Assembly (NCBI GenBank): GCA_036375165.1
Contig: DASUSI010000163.1
Location: 1-64,000, forward strand
Direction of reading: 5' to 3'
Source of the DNA: WHSM01 sp036375165
GTDB lineage: Bacteria; Actinomycetota; Actinomycetes; Mycobacteriales; Micromonosporaceae
DNA length: 64,000 bases
The notes under the pieces were generated by a model. It was not told where the DNA came from, searched no databases, and was given only the letters and a program-made list of their open reading frames with translations. Each line of letters begins with the position of its first letter. The stretch's first letter is position 1. Below, piece by piece: positions 52,679-61,991 of the stretch. Position numbers and translations under genes: made by a program.

Positions 52679-53356
52679 CTACCGGGGGACCCCGGCCCGC
52701 TCCGGTTGGCGACGCCGGGACAGCCACGCCTTGAGCAGGTGAAGCAGCATGGGCAGCACCGACAGCACGATGATGCCGATCAGGATCAGTTCGATGTATT
52801 CCCGTACGAACGGGATCTGCCCGAGAAAGAAGCCCAGCGTGGTGACACCGACACCCCAGACGATGTCACCGCAGGTGTTGTAGATCGTGAAGCTGCGGTA
52901 CCGCATCCGCGAAACCCCGGCCATGATCGGGGCCATGGTGCGCACGATCGGAATGAACCGCGCCATCGCCACCGTGCGCGGGCCGTACGTCTCGAAGAAG
53001 TGGTGCGCCTTCTCCACATAGGCCTGCTTGAAGATCAGCGAGTCCGGGCGCCGGAAGATCGCCGGTCCCGCCTTCCGCCCGATCCAGTAGCCGGTCTGAT
53101 CTCCCGCGATCGCCGCCACCGGCACCGCTATCAGCAACACCCACAACGGCACCAGAAGGTCGTTCGCCGACAGCAGCCCGGCGGTGAACAGCAGCGAATC
53201 ACCCGGCAGGACGACACCGAGCAGCACGGCCGACTCGAGGTACACGATGGTGAGCAGGCCCGGGAAGCCGAACGTGCGGATCAGGAATTCCGGTGCCAGC
53301 CATTCCGGCACCAGCGACAGCGAACCAGCCACGGCAGCGATAGCGATACTCACCAC
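52679..53356 (-). CDS. DedA family membrane protein
   Basis: Integral membrane protein of 225 residues in the DedA/SNARE-associated family, now linked to lipid (undecaprenyl-phosphate or phospholipid) translocation. Conserved motifs are FPGLLTIVYLESAVLLGVVLPGDSLLF, DQTGYWIGRKAGP and the re-entrant-loop signature RFIPIVRTMAPIMAGVSRM with its key arginines. GTG 53356 (VVSIAIAAV) is the start. It converges with the VOC gene across 18 bp and lies 63 bp downstream of the pepP stop. Confidence 0.92.
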   Translation of the reverse strand: MVSIAIAAVAGSLSLVPEWLAPEFLIRTFGFPGLLTIVYLESAVLLGVVLPGDSLLFTAGLLSANDLLVPLWVLLIAVPVAAIAGDQTGYWIGRKAGPAIFRRPDSLIFKQAYVEKAHHFFETYGPRTVAMARFIPIVRTMAPIMAGVSRMRYRSFTIYNTCGDIVWGVGVTTLGFFLGQIPFVREYIELILIGIIVLSVLPMLLHLLKAWLSRRRQPERAGVPR

Positions 53357-53419
53357 GCAGACGGTACTTGCCGCCGGTCACCCGCGTGGCGTCGGGCACC
53401 AGCCCAGCCTCCGCACGGG

Positions 53420-54889
53420 TCAGCCGGGCAGCCGCGGCCCCGCCTCCCGCTGCCGGGCGAGCCAGTCCTCCACCTCGTCGGCCTTGCGGGGCAGACCCGC
53501 GGACAGCACCTCCGCGCCGGAGGAGGTGACCAGTACGTCGTCCTCAATCCGGATCCCGATGCCCCGCAACTCCTCGGGCACCAGCTCGTCCTCGGGCTGG
53601 AAGTACAGCCCGGGCTCGACGGTCACCACGTATCCCTCTTCCAGGGTGCCGTCCCGATAATTCTCCCGCCGGGCCGAGGCACAGTCATGCACGTCGAGCC
53701 CCAGCATGTGACCGAACCCGTGCAGGGTCCAGCGACGGTGCAGCTGCATACCTGGATCGAGGGACTCCTCGGCGGAGCAGGGCAGCAGTCCCAGAGACTG
53801 CAGGCCTTCGGCGAGCACCCGCATGCACACCCGGTCGACCTCGCGGAACCCGACGCCCGGCCGGACCGCCTCGATGCCGGCCTGCTGTGAGGCGTACACG
53901 ATCTGGTAGATCTCCCGCTGCAGGTCCGTGAACCGACCGGAGACCGGCAGGGTGCGGGTGACGTCGGCGGTGTAGAGGTTGCGGTTTTCCACCCCCATGT
54001 CCATCAACAGCAACTCGCCGGGGCGGGTCCGCCCGTCGTTGCGGATCCAGTGCAGCGTGGTGGCGTGGGCTCCGGCGGCCACGATGGAGCCATATCCGAC
54101 CGTGTTGCCGTCGTGCCGGGCGCGCAGCCCGAACACGCCGTCGAGCAGCCGTTCGGACACGCCGCCGGTCGCCGGCAGCACCCGGGCCACGTCCTCGAAG
54201 CCGAGGACTGTCGCCCGTACCGCGTCGGCGAGCTGTTCGATCTCCCATTCATCCTTGACCCGGCGAAGCTCGGACAGCACCGCGGCCAGTTCGCCGTCCC
54301 GGTCCAGTGCCTCCTTCTCGGGCTGGACGCCCGCAGGCTCGACGGTCGCGTCCACCAGCGCGTCGTGGCCGCGCAGCACCCGGGTACCGGCCGGGTCCAG
54401 TTCGGACAGCGCCTTCTCCAGGTCGGCCAGGTCGCTGGTCTCGATGCCGAGCAGGGTGCCGCGCTCGGCGAGCGAGTAGCGCCGGCCGATCCACAGCTCG
54501 CCGTACTGCGGGCTGCGGAAGAACTCGTCGGTCTCCTTGGGCGAACGCGGCCTGGCGTAGAGCACCGGGTCGTGTCCGTCCCCGTTCGGTCGCATCACCA
54601 ACACGGCATCCGGGTCGTGTTCCCCGGTGAGCCACACGAAGTCACTGCCCGGCCGGAAGGGGTAGAACCAGTCGTTGTTGCGTACCTTCTCGGTGCCCGT
54701 CGGGATCACCAGGGTCTCCCCGGGGAACGCCGCCGACAGGTGCTCGCGTCGCCGCGCGTGGCACGGAGACTGGCCGAGCGGGGCGAGCCCGTCAAGGGTG
54801 TGGTCCCGCCAGCCGGTGCGCATGAATTCGAGCAGCGGCTCGGGATACTCCGGGTGGTGAGCCGGCGTGGTCTGTTCAGGCTCGTTCAT
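53420..54889 (-). CDS. pepP: Xaa-Pro aminopeptidase (aminopeptidase P)
   Basis: Manganese peptidase releasing N-terminal residues preceding proline. The 489-residue protein has the N-terminal creatinase-like domain (FPGETLVIPTGTEKVRNND, FVWLTGEHDPDAVLV) and the pita-bread domain with all five metal ligands: two Asp in LLMDMGVENRNLYTADVTRT, His in LHGFGHMLGLDVHD, Glu in VVTVEPGLYF and Glu in GIRIEDDVLVT. ATG 54889 is divergent from asnB across 128 bp. Confidence 0.94.
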   Translation of the reverse strand: MNEPEQTTPAHHPEYPEPLLEFMRTGWRDHTLDGLAPLGQSPCHARRREHLSAAFPGETLVIPTGTEKVRNNDWFYPFRPGSDFVWLTGEHDPDAVLVMRPNGDGHDPVLYARPRSPKETDEFFRSPQYGELWIGRRYSLAERGTLLGIETSDLADLEKALSELDPAGTRVLRGHDALVDATVEPAGVQPEKEALDRDGELAAVLSELRRVKDEWEIEQLADAVRATVLGFEDVARVLPATGGVSERLLDGVFGLRARHDGNTVGYGSIVAAGAHATTLHWIRNDGRTRPGELLLMDMGVENRNLYTADVTRTLPVSGRFTDLQREIYQIVYASQQAGIEAVRPGVGFREVDRVCMRVLAEGLQSLGLLPCSAEESLDPGMQLHRRWTLHGFGHMLGLDVHDCASARRENYRDGTLEEGYVVTVEPGLYFQPEDELVPEELRGIGIRIEDDVLVTSSGAEVLSAGLPRKADEVEDWLARQREAGPRLPG

Positions 54890-55017
54890 CTGTCCCGCTC
54901 CTTACTGTCCCGGTACGCCCCCCGACGGTATCGCGAGTGCCCTGTGCCACACGGTGTCTGGGAGCCGGCGCGTGGGCTGCGGCCCTCGGTTCGGTACGGC
55001 GTGCGAGGATGACGGAC

Positions 55018-56958
55018 ATGTGTGGACTGCTCACCTTCGTCAGTGCCAAGGGCGCCGCCGGTGCCCAGCGGCGGAAGATCGCCGAAGCCTTGGAGAACCT
55101 GCACCACCGCGGGCCTGACGAGACCGGCGTGGTGGACCTTGGTGACGGCGGTCACGACGATGTGGTGCTGGCCTTCAAGCGCCTGGCGATCATCGACGTG
55201 GAGAACTCCCACCAGCCGATGCACTACGCCGACGGCCGCTACACCATGACCTTCAACGGTGAGATCTACAACTACCTGGAACTGCGTGACGAACTGATCC
55301 GCGAGCACGGGGCCAGCTTCCAGACCGACGGTGACAGTGAGGTCATACTGGCGGCATACCACCATTGGGGCGCCAACGCCGTGAAGCGGCTGCGAGGCAT
55401 GTTCGCGTTCGTGATCTGGGACCGGCACGAGCGCAAGGCTTTCGGAGCCCGTGACCCGTACGGCATCAAGCCGCTCTACCACCTGGTCACCGAGGACGGC
55501 GCGTACTTCGCGAGCGAGAAGAAGGCGCTGCTCGCGATCGCCCCCGACCTGCCGGTCGACGCCGCCGGGTTGTCGCACTACCTGACCCTGCAGTATGTGC
55601 CGGAGACCGACTCGCTGCACCGGGGAATCTCCCGGGTGGAGTGCGGCCACTCCTTCGAGTACCGCCCGGGTGGCGCCGTGACGCAGTCCCGCTACCACCG
55701 GGCCACCTTCCGGCCGACTCCGACCGAGGCGCCCGAGGCGCTCTACCGGCGGATCCAGGAGACGCTGCGGGACAGCGTACGGATCCACATGCGCTCCGAC
55801 GTGCCGGTGGGCGCGTTCTTGTCCAGCGGCATCGACTCCACCGCGGTGGTGGCGCTGGCCCGGGAATTCAACCCCAACATCCTCACCTTCACCGTCGGGT
55901 ACGACGTGCCCGGCTACAGCGAGATCGACATCGCCCAGGAGTCCGCGCGGTGGCTCGAGGTCACCACGATCCCGACCAAGATCGGCGCGAAGGAGATGAT
56001 GGAGTACCTGCCCCGGATCGTCTGGCACCTGGACGACCCGGTGGCCGACCCGGCGCTGGTCCCGCTCTACTTCGTGGCCAAGAAGGCCAGCGAGCACGTC
56101 ACTGTGGTGCTCTCCGGTGAGGGGGCCGACGAGTTCTTCGGCGGCTACGGCATCTACCACGAGCCGTACTCGTTGCGTCCCATCGAGCGGCTGCCCTCGC
56201 CGCTCAAACGCGGCCTGCGGGCGCTGTCCCGGCTGATCCCGGAGGGCGTGAAAGGCCGCAGTTTCCTGGAACGCGGCACCGTCCCGATCGAGGAGCGGTA
56301 CTACGGCAACGCCCGGATCTTCACCGAGGCCGAGAAGTCGCGGCTGATGCGTTCGTACGACCCTTCGGTGCGCTACACCGACGTCACCGCTCCGCTGTAC
56401 GCCGAGTGCGCCCATCTCGATGACATCACCAGGATGCAGTACGTCGACCTCTACACCTGGCTGCGTGGCGACATCCTGGTGAAGGCGGACCGGATGTCGA
56501 TGGCGCACTCGCTGGAGCTTCGGGTGCCGTTCCTGGACAAGGAGGTCTTCGACGTCGCGGCGAGCATCCCGCCGGAACTCAAGGTCACTCCAAAGGGCGG
56601 CATCCGCAAGTACGCGCTGCGTCGTGCCCTCGACGGGGTGGTGCCCCCGCAGATCGTGAACCGCCCCAAGCTCGGCTTCCCGACGCCGACCCGGGTATGG
56701 CTCAAGCAGGAGATGTACGACTGGGCGCTGGAGATCCTCACCAAATCGGCAGCCGGTGACCTGGTGGATCTGGAGTACGCCCGCGGCCTCCTGGAAGCGC
56801 ACCGTCGCGGCGACGCCGACCACAGCCGCAAGGTGTGGACGGTGCTGGTGTTCTGCGTCTGGTACGCGATCTTCGTGGAACGCTCGATCGACCCGCGTCC
56901 CGAGCGGGCCGAGTCCGCGCTGCTCACCAAGCCGGTGGTGGGCTCCCTCGTCTCCTGA
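55018..56958 (+). CDS. asnB: Glutamine-dependent asparagine synthetase
   Basis: Converts aspartate to asparagine using glutamine and ATP. The 646-residue protein starts MCGLL, giving the N-terminal nucleophile Cys2 of class II glutaminases; HHRGPDETG and FNGEIYNY complete that domain. The synthetase domain has the PP-loop FLSSGIDSTAVVALA near residue 263 and SGEGADEFFGGY. ATG 55018 is fixed by the need for Cys2. It stands alone, with pepP divergent upstream and a convergent hydrolase downstream (99 bp gap with only a weak hairpin). Confidence 0.95.
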   Translation: MCGLLTFVSAKGAAGAQRRKIAEALENLHHRGPDETGVVDLGDGGHDDVVLAFKRLAIIDVENSHQPMHYADGRYTMTFNGEIYNYLELRDELIREHGASFQTDGDSEVILAAYHHWGANAVKRLRGMFAFVIWDRHERKAFGARDPYGIKPLYHLVTEDGAYFASEKKALLAIAPDLPVDAAGLSHYLTLQYVPETDSLHRGISRVECGHSFEYRPGGAVTQSRYHRATFRPTPTEAPEALYRRIQETLRDSVRIHMRSDVPVGAFLSSGIDSTAVVALAREFNPNILTFTVGYDVPGYSEIDIAQESARWLEVTTIPTKIGAKEMMEYLPRIVWHLDDPVADPALVPLYFVAKKASEHVTVVLSGEGADEFFGGYGIYHEPYSLRPIERLPSPLKRGLRALSRLIPEGVKGRSFLERGTVPIEERYYGNARIFTEAEKSRLMRSYDPSVRYTDVTAPLYAECAHLDDITRMQYVDLYTWLRGDILVKADRMSMAHSLELRVPFLDKEVFDVAASIPPELKVTPKGGIRKYALRRALDGVVPPQIVNRPKLGFPTPTRVWLKQEMYDWALEILTKSAAGDLVDLEYARGLLEAHRRGDADHSRKVWTVLVFCVWYAIFVERSIDPRPERAESALLTKPVVGSLVS

Positions 56959-57057
56959 CACCGGAACGGCCAAAGACGTCAGTCGGACCAGCATCAACGT
57001 CCGGGTGCCGCGACGACCACCTGAGTGGACCCGGCTGTCCGATCCGGACACCGCCGC

Positions 57058-57885
57058 TCAGATGCGGCCGGACAGTTCGGCGTAACCCCGGCGCACCGCG
57101 GTCCGGGCCGCGTCCCCCGGAAACGGAGCCTGCCGGGCCACCTGCTCGACCGGGACACCGTCGGCGTGTCCCTCCCGGATCAGCCACGACAGTCGGGTCA
57201 GCGCCTCGTGCTGGACCACGACGAACTCCCGGTCCACGACCTCCCCGTGGCCGGGTACCACTGGCCCGGTGGCCAGGTGCAGCAGTTCGGCCACGGTGTG
57301 CGGCCACTCCAGCGGGTACGAGTCCTCGAAACCGGGTGGTCCCCCCTGCTCCACAAGATCCCCGGCGATCAGCGTGTCGGCGTCGGGCAGTTGCACCACG
57401 AGGTCCCCGGCGGTGTGTCCGCGTCCCAGATGCCGCAGCGTCGCGGACCGGCCACCCAGGTCGAGCAGCGCTGCGTCCCGGACCGTGCGGTTCGGCGCGA
57501 CGACCGTCACGTCGAGCAGTTCGGCGGCCAGGTCCGGCTCGGAGTCGGCGTACTCGTCGTACAGCGTGCGCAGTTGCCTGGCGGGGTCGGACCGTAACGC
57601 CGTCGTGGCCTCCTCGTGTGCCCAGATCTGGCACTGTCCGAAGACCTGGTTGCCGTACGCGTGGTCGAAATGGTGGTGGGTGTTCACCACGAGCCAGGGA
57701 AGCGCCGTGACACGGCGTACCGACCGGGCCAGTTCCCTGGCCTGGGATGGCGTGGAAAGCGTGTCGACCACGAGCGCGAGGGTTTCGCCCACCACAACCG
57801 TGGCGTTCACGTCCAGTACCGGGTAGCGCAGCACGTACACCCGGTCGGCGATCTCCCGCCACTCGCCCAGCGGCTGGCCTTTCAC
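57058..57885 (-). CDS. Metallo-beta-lactamase-fold hydrolase
   Basis: MBL-fold enzyme of 275 residues with the metal motif NTHHHFDHAYG (HxHxDH), a downstream histidine in GRGHTAGDLVV, Asp in LIAGDLVEQGG and a final PGHGEVV, so a dinuclear zinc site is likely. Substrate unknown; glyoxalase II-like or lactonase-like activity is possible. GTG 57885 (VAVKGQPLGEW) follows a gaggga RBS. It is 13 bp downstream of the thioesterase gene, so the two are probably co-transcribed. Confidence 0.88.
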   Translation of the reverse strand: MKGQPLGEWREIADRVYVLRYPVLDVNATVVVGETLALVVDTLSTPSQARELARSVRRVTALPWLVVNTHHHFDHAYGNQVFGQCQIWAHEEATTALRSDPARQLRTLYDEYADSEPDLAAELLDVTVVAPNRTVRDAALLDLGGRSATLRHLGRGHTAGDLVVQLPDADTLIAGDLVEQGGPPGFEDSYPLEWPHTVAELLHLATGPVVPGHGEVVDREFVVVQHEALTRLSWLIREGHADGVPVEQVARQAPFPGDAARTAVRRGYAELSGRI

Positions 57886-57898
57886 GGCAACTGGTCCC

Positions 57899-58285
57899 TC
57901 ACAATGCCTCGGCGGCTTTTTTGAGGAACCCGTGCCGGTTGACGACCATTCGCTCCACCCGGCCTTCCGCGACGACGGTGTCGCCCTGCCTGACCGTGAC
58001 CTCGAACGACAGCTGTTTGCCTTCCAGCTTCGCCAACCTCGCCTCCGCGACCACCACCGCACCGACCATCGACGGTGCCAGATGATTGAACTCGACGTAC
58101 GTGCCGACCGTGGTGGTGTCGGCCGGTAACCGGGAGGCGGTCACCGCGACGGAGGCGGCCTCGCACAGGGCAAGGGCCCGGGGCGTCCCCAGTACCGGCA
58201 CGTCCCCGGAGCCGAGCGTCTGGGCGGTATCGGCATCGCCCACCACGAGTTCGACGCGTGCTGACAGGCCAGGTGACAGGTCCAT
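57899..58285 (-). CDS. FlK-like thioesterase (hotdog fold)
   Basis: Hotdog-fold protein of 128 residues resembling fluoroacetyl-CoA thioesterase FlK: VPVLGTPRALALCEAAS supplies the Thr and Glu positions and VGTYVEFNHLAPSMVG the His. In FlK these (Thr42, Glu50, His76) form the catalytic triad. The family is broader than fluoroacetate resistance, so the physiological acyl-CoA is unknown. ATG 58285 (MDLSPGLS) is chosen; the frame upstream overlaps the PH-domain gene region. Confidence 0.85.
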   Translation of the reverse strand: MDLSPGLSARVELVVGDADTAQTLGSGDVPVLGTPRALALCEAASVAVTASRLPADTTTVGTYVEFNHLAPSMVGAVVVAEARLAKLEGKQLSFEVTVRQGDTVVAEGRVERMVVNRHGFLKKAAEAL

Positions 58286-58313
58286 GCGAACAGGGTAGGG
58301 CCACGGGTACGGC

Positions 58314-59642
58314 TCAGCCGAGCAGTTCGGCACCGCGTGCCCGGCGCGCCCGGTCGGTCAGTTCCGCCGCGAGTTGGCGTGCCTCTGCCAGTTCCCGGTG
58401 TTGGGCCACGGCGGCGACGGACCCCCCGGCGGTGTCGGCGTGCACGCTGGCCAGGCCGAGTCCGCGCTGCCATGGGCCCTGCACGATCCGCACGCTCTGG
58501 ATCCGTACGTACGGGACCAGCGCGAGTTCCCGGGTCAGCAGGCCGGACCGGACCGCGAAGACGTCCTCGCCGAGCCCGGCGGCGAGCACCCGGTAGCGCA
58601 GCGGAACCCGGAACCGGGCCCGTCGGGGCACCGCCACCAGTGGCAGGCCGGCCACGTCGACGCCGGGCAGGACCTGCCCGATCACCCGTTTCGCGGTGCC
58701 CGGATCGGCGACCGGGAGCAGCGTGCCACCACCCGAGAGTTCCCCGTCCCCGCCGGTGTAGCCGGCCACGTCGATCCGGATCCGCAGCCAGCTCATCGGT
58801 CGCCACAGCAGCGGCCAGGTTACCGCCAGGGCCTGCACCCGACCGGGTGGAACCGTCTGGCTACGGGTCTCCAGCAGGCCGTGGCGCAGCCGTAACCCGC
58901 TGGGGGAGGAGGCCACCGTGAAGCCATAGTCGGCCACCACTCGCCGTACCGGCTGCAGCGCGACGCCCACGGTGGCGGTGACCGCACCGATGATCCCGAC
59001 CAGGCTGAGGTCCGGGTTGACCGAGAAGCTGAACACCGATGCGGCCAAGGCGAACGGCACGACCATCGCCTGGGGGGTGAGCAGTTGGCTGCCCAGCAGG
59101 TCTCTCTGCGCCACTCGGTGCAGCACCCGCTCGGTCGGCCATCCGTCGGGCTGGGTCACGGCACTGGCCGCCGGCTCGTCGCCGGTCCCGTCCCCGGTGG
59201 ACAGCCGGAGCAGGCGGTCCCGCAACTGGTACGCCTGTGCCACGGTGAGGAACGCCAGCGGAGCCTCAGTCTTCGCGGCGCCGACAACTTCCAGCCGCAA
59301 CTCGGCGAGCCCGGTGAGGCGGGCGAGCAGCGGCCGTACCACCTCCACGGATTGCAGCCGCTCCAACGCGATCGCCCGGGAGCGACGCCACACCAGGCCC
59401 TCGTAGACCCGAAGCTCCCGGTTGACCACCTGATATCCGGTGAACCACCAGCTCACCCAGGACAGCACCAGGGCACCGAGGACCGCCAGCAGCACTGCGA
59501 ACCCGCCGCGTATCAGTCCCAGCTGCGCGAATCCCTGCAATGAGATCGCGGCCACCACGACGGTGAACGTGCGCAGCCCTCGTAACAGCGGCGTGAGCGG
59601 ATGCAGCCGGCGACGGGGCTCGCCGTGGAGCGGGTCCGTCAC
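58314..59642 (-). CDS. Bacterial PH-domain (DUF304, YdbT-like) membrane protein
   Basis: A 442-residue membrane protein with repeated modules of two hydrophobic helices followed by a PH-like domain (bPH_2/DUF304): helices near 20-65 with the domain WWFTGYQVVNRELRVYEG, and a second pair near 195-245 with VVADYGFTVASSPSGLRLRHG; a third PH-like stretch (LTRELALVPYVRIQSVRI) follows. The recurring 'R-x-Q-S-V' strands are characteristic. GTG 59642 overlaps the stop of the preceding small PH gene (GTGA). The function is unknown; YdbS/YdbT pairs have been linked to envelope stress. Confidence 0.85.
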   Translation of the reverse strand: MTDPLHGEPRRRLHPLTPLLRGLRTFTVVVAAISLQGFAQLGLIRGGFAVLLAVLGALVLSWVSWWFTGYQVVNRELRVYEGLVWRRSRAIALERLQSVEVVRPLLARLTGLAELRLEVVGAAKTEAPLAFLTVAQAYQLRDRLLRLSTGDGTGDEPAASAVTQPDGWPTERVLHRVAQRDLLGSQLLTPQAMVVPFALAASVFSFSVNPDLSLVGIIGAVTATVGVALQPVRRVVADYGFTVASSPSGLRLRHGLLETRSQTVPPGRVQALAVTWPLLWRPMSWLRIRIDVAGYTGGDGELSGGGTLLPVADPGTAKRVIGQVLPGVDVAGLPLVAVPRRARFRVPLRYRVLAAGLGEDVFAVRSGLLTRELALVPYVRIQSVRIVQGPWQRGLGLASVHADTAGGSVAAVAQHRELAEARQLAAELTDRARRARGAELLG

Positions 59643-60133
59643 AACCCCTCCGACCGGGTACGACCCAGCGCGGCGAGCCGGTCCCGCAGTCGGGTCGCAG
59701 CCTGCGGCTCCAGCCCGGGGATCACGGCGTCGCTGACCGCCGCGGCGGTGTGCAACTGCACCGTCGCCAACCCGAAGGCACGCTCCAGAGGGCCCGCGGA
59801 GACGTCCACGAACTGCATCCGCCCGTACGGCACGATCGACAGCCGCCGAATCATCACGCCGTGCCGTACCAGTAGTTCCTGCTCGCGCTCCGCGTAGCCC
59901 CAGGAGTGGACCGCCCGCACCACCATGACGGCACGAAATCCGAGCAGCGCGACGAGCAGCGCCGATGCGGCGGCAGCGGCCGGTCCCGATGCGAACGCCC
60001 CCAGCAGCGCCACCCCGGCGAGCAGCGGAACCGCTCCGAGTCCGAGGCCGATCAGCCGGACCCACACCAGCTTCCCGGAGACCGGGTGCCAGGAGGTGTC
60101 GGCCGCCCAGGGATCGATGCCCGTGCCTGTCAC
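59639..60133 (-). CDS. Bacterial PH-domain (DUF304, YdbS-like) membrane protein
   Basis: A 164-residue protein with two adjacent hydrophobic helices (about 25-70) and one PH-like domain: EQELLVRHGVMIRRLSIVPYGRMQFVDV, followed by GPLERAFGLATVQLHTA, the DUF304 signature. It is translationally coupled to the larger PH-domain protein downstream (4-bp overlap), the usual YdbS/YdbT pairing, so the two probably form a membrane complex. GTG 60133 is used. Confidence 0.87.
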   Translation of the reverse strand: MTGTGIDPWAADTSWHPVSGKLVWVRLIGLGLGAVPLLAGVALLGAFASGPAAAAASALLVALLGFRAVMVVRAVHSWGYAEREQELLVRHGVMIRRLSIVPYGRMQFVDVSAGPLERAFGLATVQLHTAAAVSDAVIPGLEPQAATRLRDRLAALGRTRSEGL

Positions 60134-60143
60134 GCTGGCAAGC

Positions 60144-60383
60144 CTAGGCTGACCCGCTGCGGCCCAGCGGTTCGACGCTCTGGAGGAAGCCGCGTGCGGC
60201 GAGAAAACCGGTCAGGTGTTCGCGGTGGCCGGAACAAGTGAGCCAGGTCTTGCGACGGTCGGGGGAGTGCAGTTTCGGATTGCGCCAGCGCAGCGCGAAT
60301 TCGGCTGGCGAGCGGCACCCCTTGGCCGAGCAGATCAGGTGCTGTGCCGGGTCGGTGTCCGTGCTGGTGTTGTTGCCCTCCAC
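60144..60383 (-). CDS. Small conserved Cys/His protein (zinc-ribbon-like)
   Basis: A 79-residue actinobacterial protein of unknown role. Potential zinc ligands are the Cys pair of LICSAKGCRSPAEFALRW and Cys/His in WLTCSGHREHLTGFL; the core RWRNPKLHSPDRRKTW is recognisable from many actinobacterial genomes. I use GTG 60383 (VEGNNTSTDTDP); an upstream extension is Arg/Pro-rich and crosses a terminator-like hairpin. It ends 11 bp before the PH-domain gene start and could be co-transcribed with it. Confidence 0.75.
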   Translation of the reverse strand: MEGNNTSTDTDPAQHLICSAKGCRSPAEFALRWRNPKLHSPDRRKTWLTCSGHREHLTGFLAARGFLQSVEPLGRSGSA

Positions 60384-60445
60384 CCTGGCATTGTCGCCGC
60401 CCGGCGGGCAGCGGTCGTGCCCGGGGAGGCCCGGTACACGAAAAG

Positions 60446-60481
60446 GACGCCGGGCGGCCACGGGGGAAGCCGCCCGGCGTC
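60446..60481 (-). terminator. Hairpin with minus-strand U-run (terminator or attenuator)
   Basis: Perfect 13-bp stem GACGCCGGGCGGC (60446-60458) / complement (60469-60481), 10-nt loop, with cctttt following on the minus strand only. It lies 63 bp upstream of the 79-aa gene on that strand. The rest of the 381-bp gap to moxR (60384-60764) has a short hairpin GGTGGA-tg-TCCACC and probable promoters but no gene. Confidence 0.55.
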
Positions 60482-60764
60482 GGTGCAATCGTACACGCGA
60501 TCAACCGCCACATGTCCACCCGGAGTTGTGGTCTCTTTGGCTGATTCGCGGTGCACAAACCGGTGGATGTCCACCCACCTGTACGGCTCGTACGTCATAG
60601 ACCAGTACGTATGGCGCTGAACCTCTCGATGAGGAGGCCCCCGTACCCCTGGATCGGGGTGGCGTGTGCGGCCTGGCCAATCCATGCGAGGCTTGCAATG
60701 GCCGTCTGGGGACGTTCCCGTACGTCCCGGCGGTGGTCCGGACCGTCGAAGCCCTGGAGGCCCC

Positions 60765-61991
60765 GTGCCAGAAACCACGCCCGCACACAACGCGACCTTG
60801 CTGGAAAAGGCGCTGTTCGAGGTGAAGCGGATCATCGTGGGGCAGGACCGGATGATCGAACGCATGTTCGTCGCGCTGCTGTCCCGAGGTCACTGCCTGC
60901 TGGAGGGCGTGCCAGGAGTGGCGAAGACCCTGGCGGTGGAGACGGTGGCCCAGGTGGTGGGCGGCTCGTTCGCGAGGATCCAGTTCACCCCGGACCTGGT
61001 GCCGGCGGACATCGTGGGCACCCGGATCTACCGACAGGGGGCCGAGAAGTTCGACGTCGAGTTGGGGCCGGTGTTCGTGAACTTCCTGCTCGCCGACGAG
61101 ATCAACCGGGCACCCGCGAAGGTGCAGTCGGCGCTTCTGGAGGTGATGGCCGAACAGCAGGTGTCCATCGGCGGCCGGACCCACCAGGTGCCGCAGCCAT
61201 TCCTGGTGATGGCCACCCAGAACCCGATCGAGCAGGAAGGCGTCTACCCACTGCCCGAAGCGCAGCGGGACCGGTTCCTGTTCAAGGTGCTGGTTGGCTA
61301 CCCTTCCGACGTCGAGGAGCGGGAGATCGTCTACCGGATGGGCACCAGCCCGCCGGAGCCGAACCAGGTGTTTGCTCCGGAGGACCTGCTGCGGTTGCAG
61401 CGCAAGGCCGACGAGGTGTTCGTGCACAACGCGCTGGTCGACTACGCGGTCCGACTGGTGCTCAGTACGCGCGAACCCGCGGCGCACGGACTCGGGGAGA
61501 TCGCGCCCCTGGTGCAGTACGGTGCCAGTCCCCGGGCTTCGCTGGGGCTGGTGCGTGCCAGCCGAGCGTTCGCTTTACTGCGCGGCCGCGACTACGTGCT
61601 GCCCCAGGACATCCAGGACCTGGCTCCGGACGTGCTGCGACACCGGTTGGTGCTCTCCTACGACGCGCTCGCCGACGGGATCCCCGCCGAGCAGGTGGTG
61701 ACACGGGTGCTACAGGCCGTACCGCTACCGTCGGTCACGCCTCGGCAGAGCGCGGAGGGACGTGCCACGGGTGGTGCTCCGACAGTGCCACGGTCCGGTG
61801 GCTACGGGCAGCCGCCAGCCACGTCGCCCGCCGCGGTGACATCCCAGGCCCGTCCGGCGCAGCCGGTGAAGGCGGTGCCGTTCGGTCCACCGGCACCCGC
61901 CTCCGGCGTACCCACGTCAGGGGCTCCCACCTCTGGCGCACCCGCCTCGACGGTGCGTCCCGCCCAGCCCGGCAACGGGCCCATGGCGTGA
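60765..61991 (+). CDS. moxR: MoxR-family AAA+ ATPase
   Basis: Chaperone-like AAA+ ATPase of 408 residues: Walker A LLEGVPGVAKT near residue 45, Walker B FVNFLLADEINRAP near 105, sensor 1 MATQNPIEQEG and PEAQRDRF with the arginine finger. The last 75 residues are Pro/Ala/Gly-rich and low-complexity, with a repeated 'PTSGAP' unit (SGVPTSGAPTSGAPAS). GTG 60765 follows ctggagg. It heads an operon with DUF58 and VWA proteins, the standard arrangement thought to insert metals or remodel complexes in the envelope; in mycobacteria the same trio precedes fabG-inhA. Confidence 0.93.
   Translation: MPETTPAHNATLLEKALFEVKRIIVGQDRMIERMFVALLSRGHCLLEGVPGVAKTLAVETVAQVVGGSFARIQFTPDLVPADIVGTRIYRQGAEKFDVELGPVFVNFLLADEINRAPAKVQSALLEVMAEQQVSIGGRTHQVPQPFLVMATQNPIEQEGVYPLPEAQRDRFLFKVLVGYPSDVEEREIVYRMGTSPPEPNQVFAPEDLLRLQRKADEVFVHNALVDYAVRLVLSTREPAAHGLGEIAPLVQYGASPRASLGLVRASRAFALLRGRDYVLPQDIQDLAPDVLRHRLVLSYDALADGIPAEQVVTRVLQAVPLPSVTPRQSAEGRATGGAPTVPRSGGYGQPPATSPAAVTSQARPAQPVKAVPFGPPAPASGVPTSGAPTSGAPASTVRPAQPGNGPMA

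Noticed and set aside
54886..57051. 721-codon minus-strand frame opposite asnB
   Set aside because: Composition is that of an antisense shadow (Gly/Arg/His-rich); asnB has all catalytic motifs.
61900..61990. Repeated PTSGAP coding units at the moxR 3' end as a DNA repeat or mobile element
   Set aside because: Short in-frame low-complexity tail, common at MoxR C-termini.
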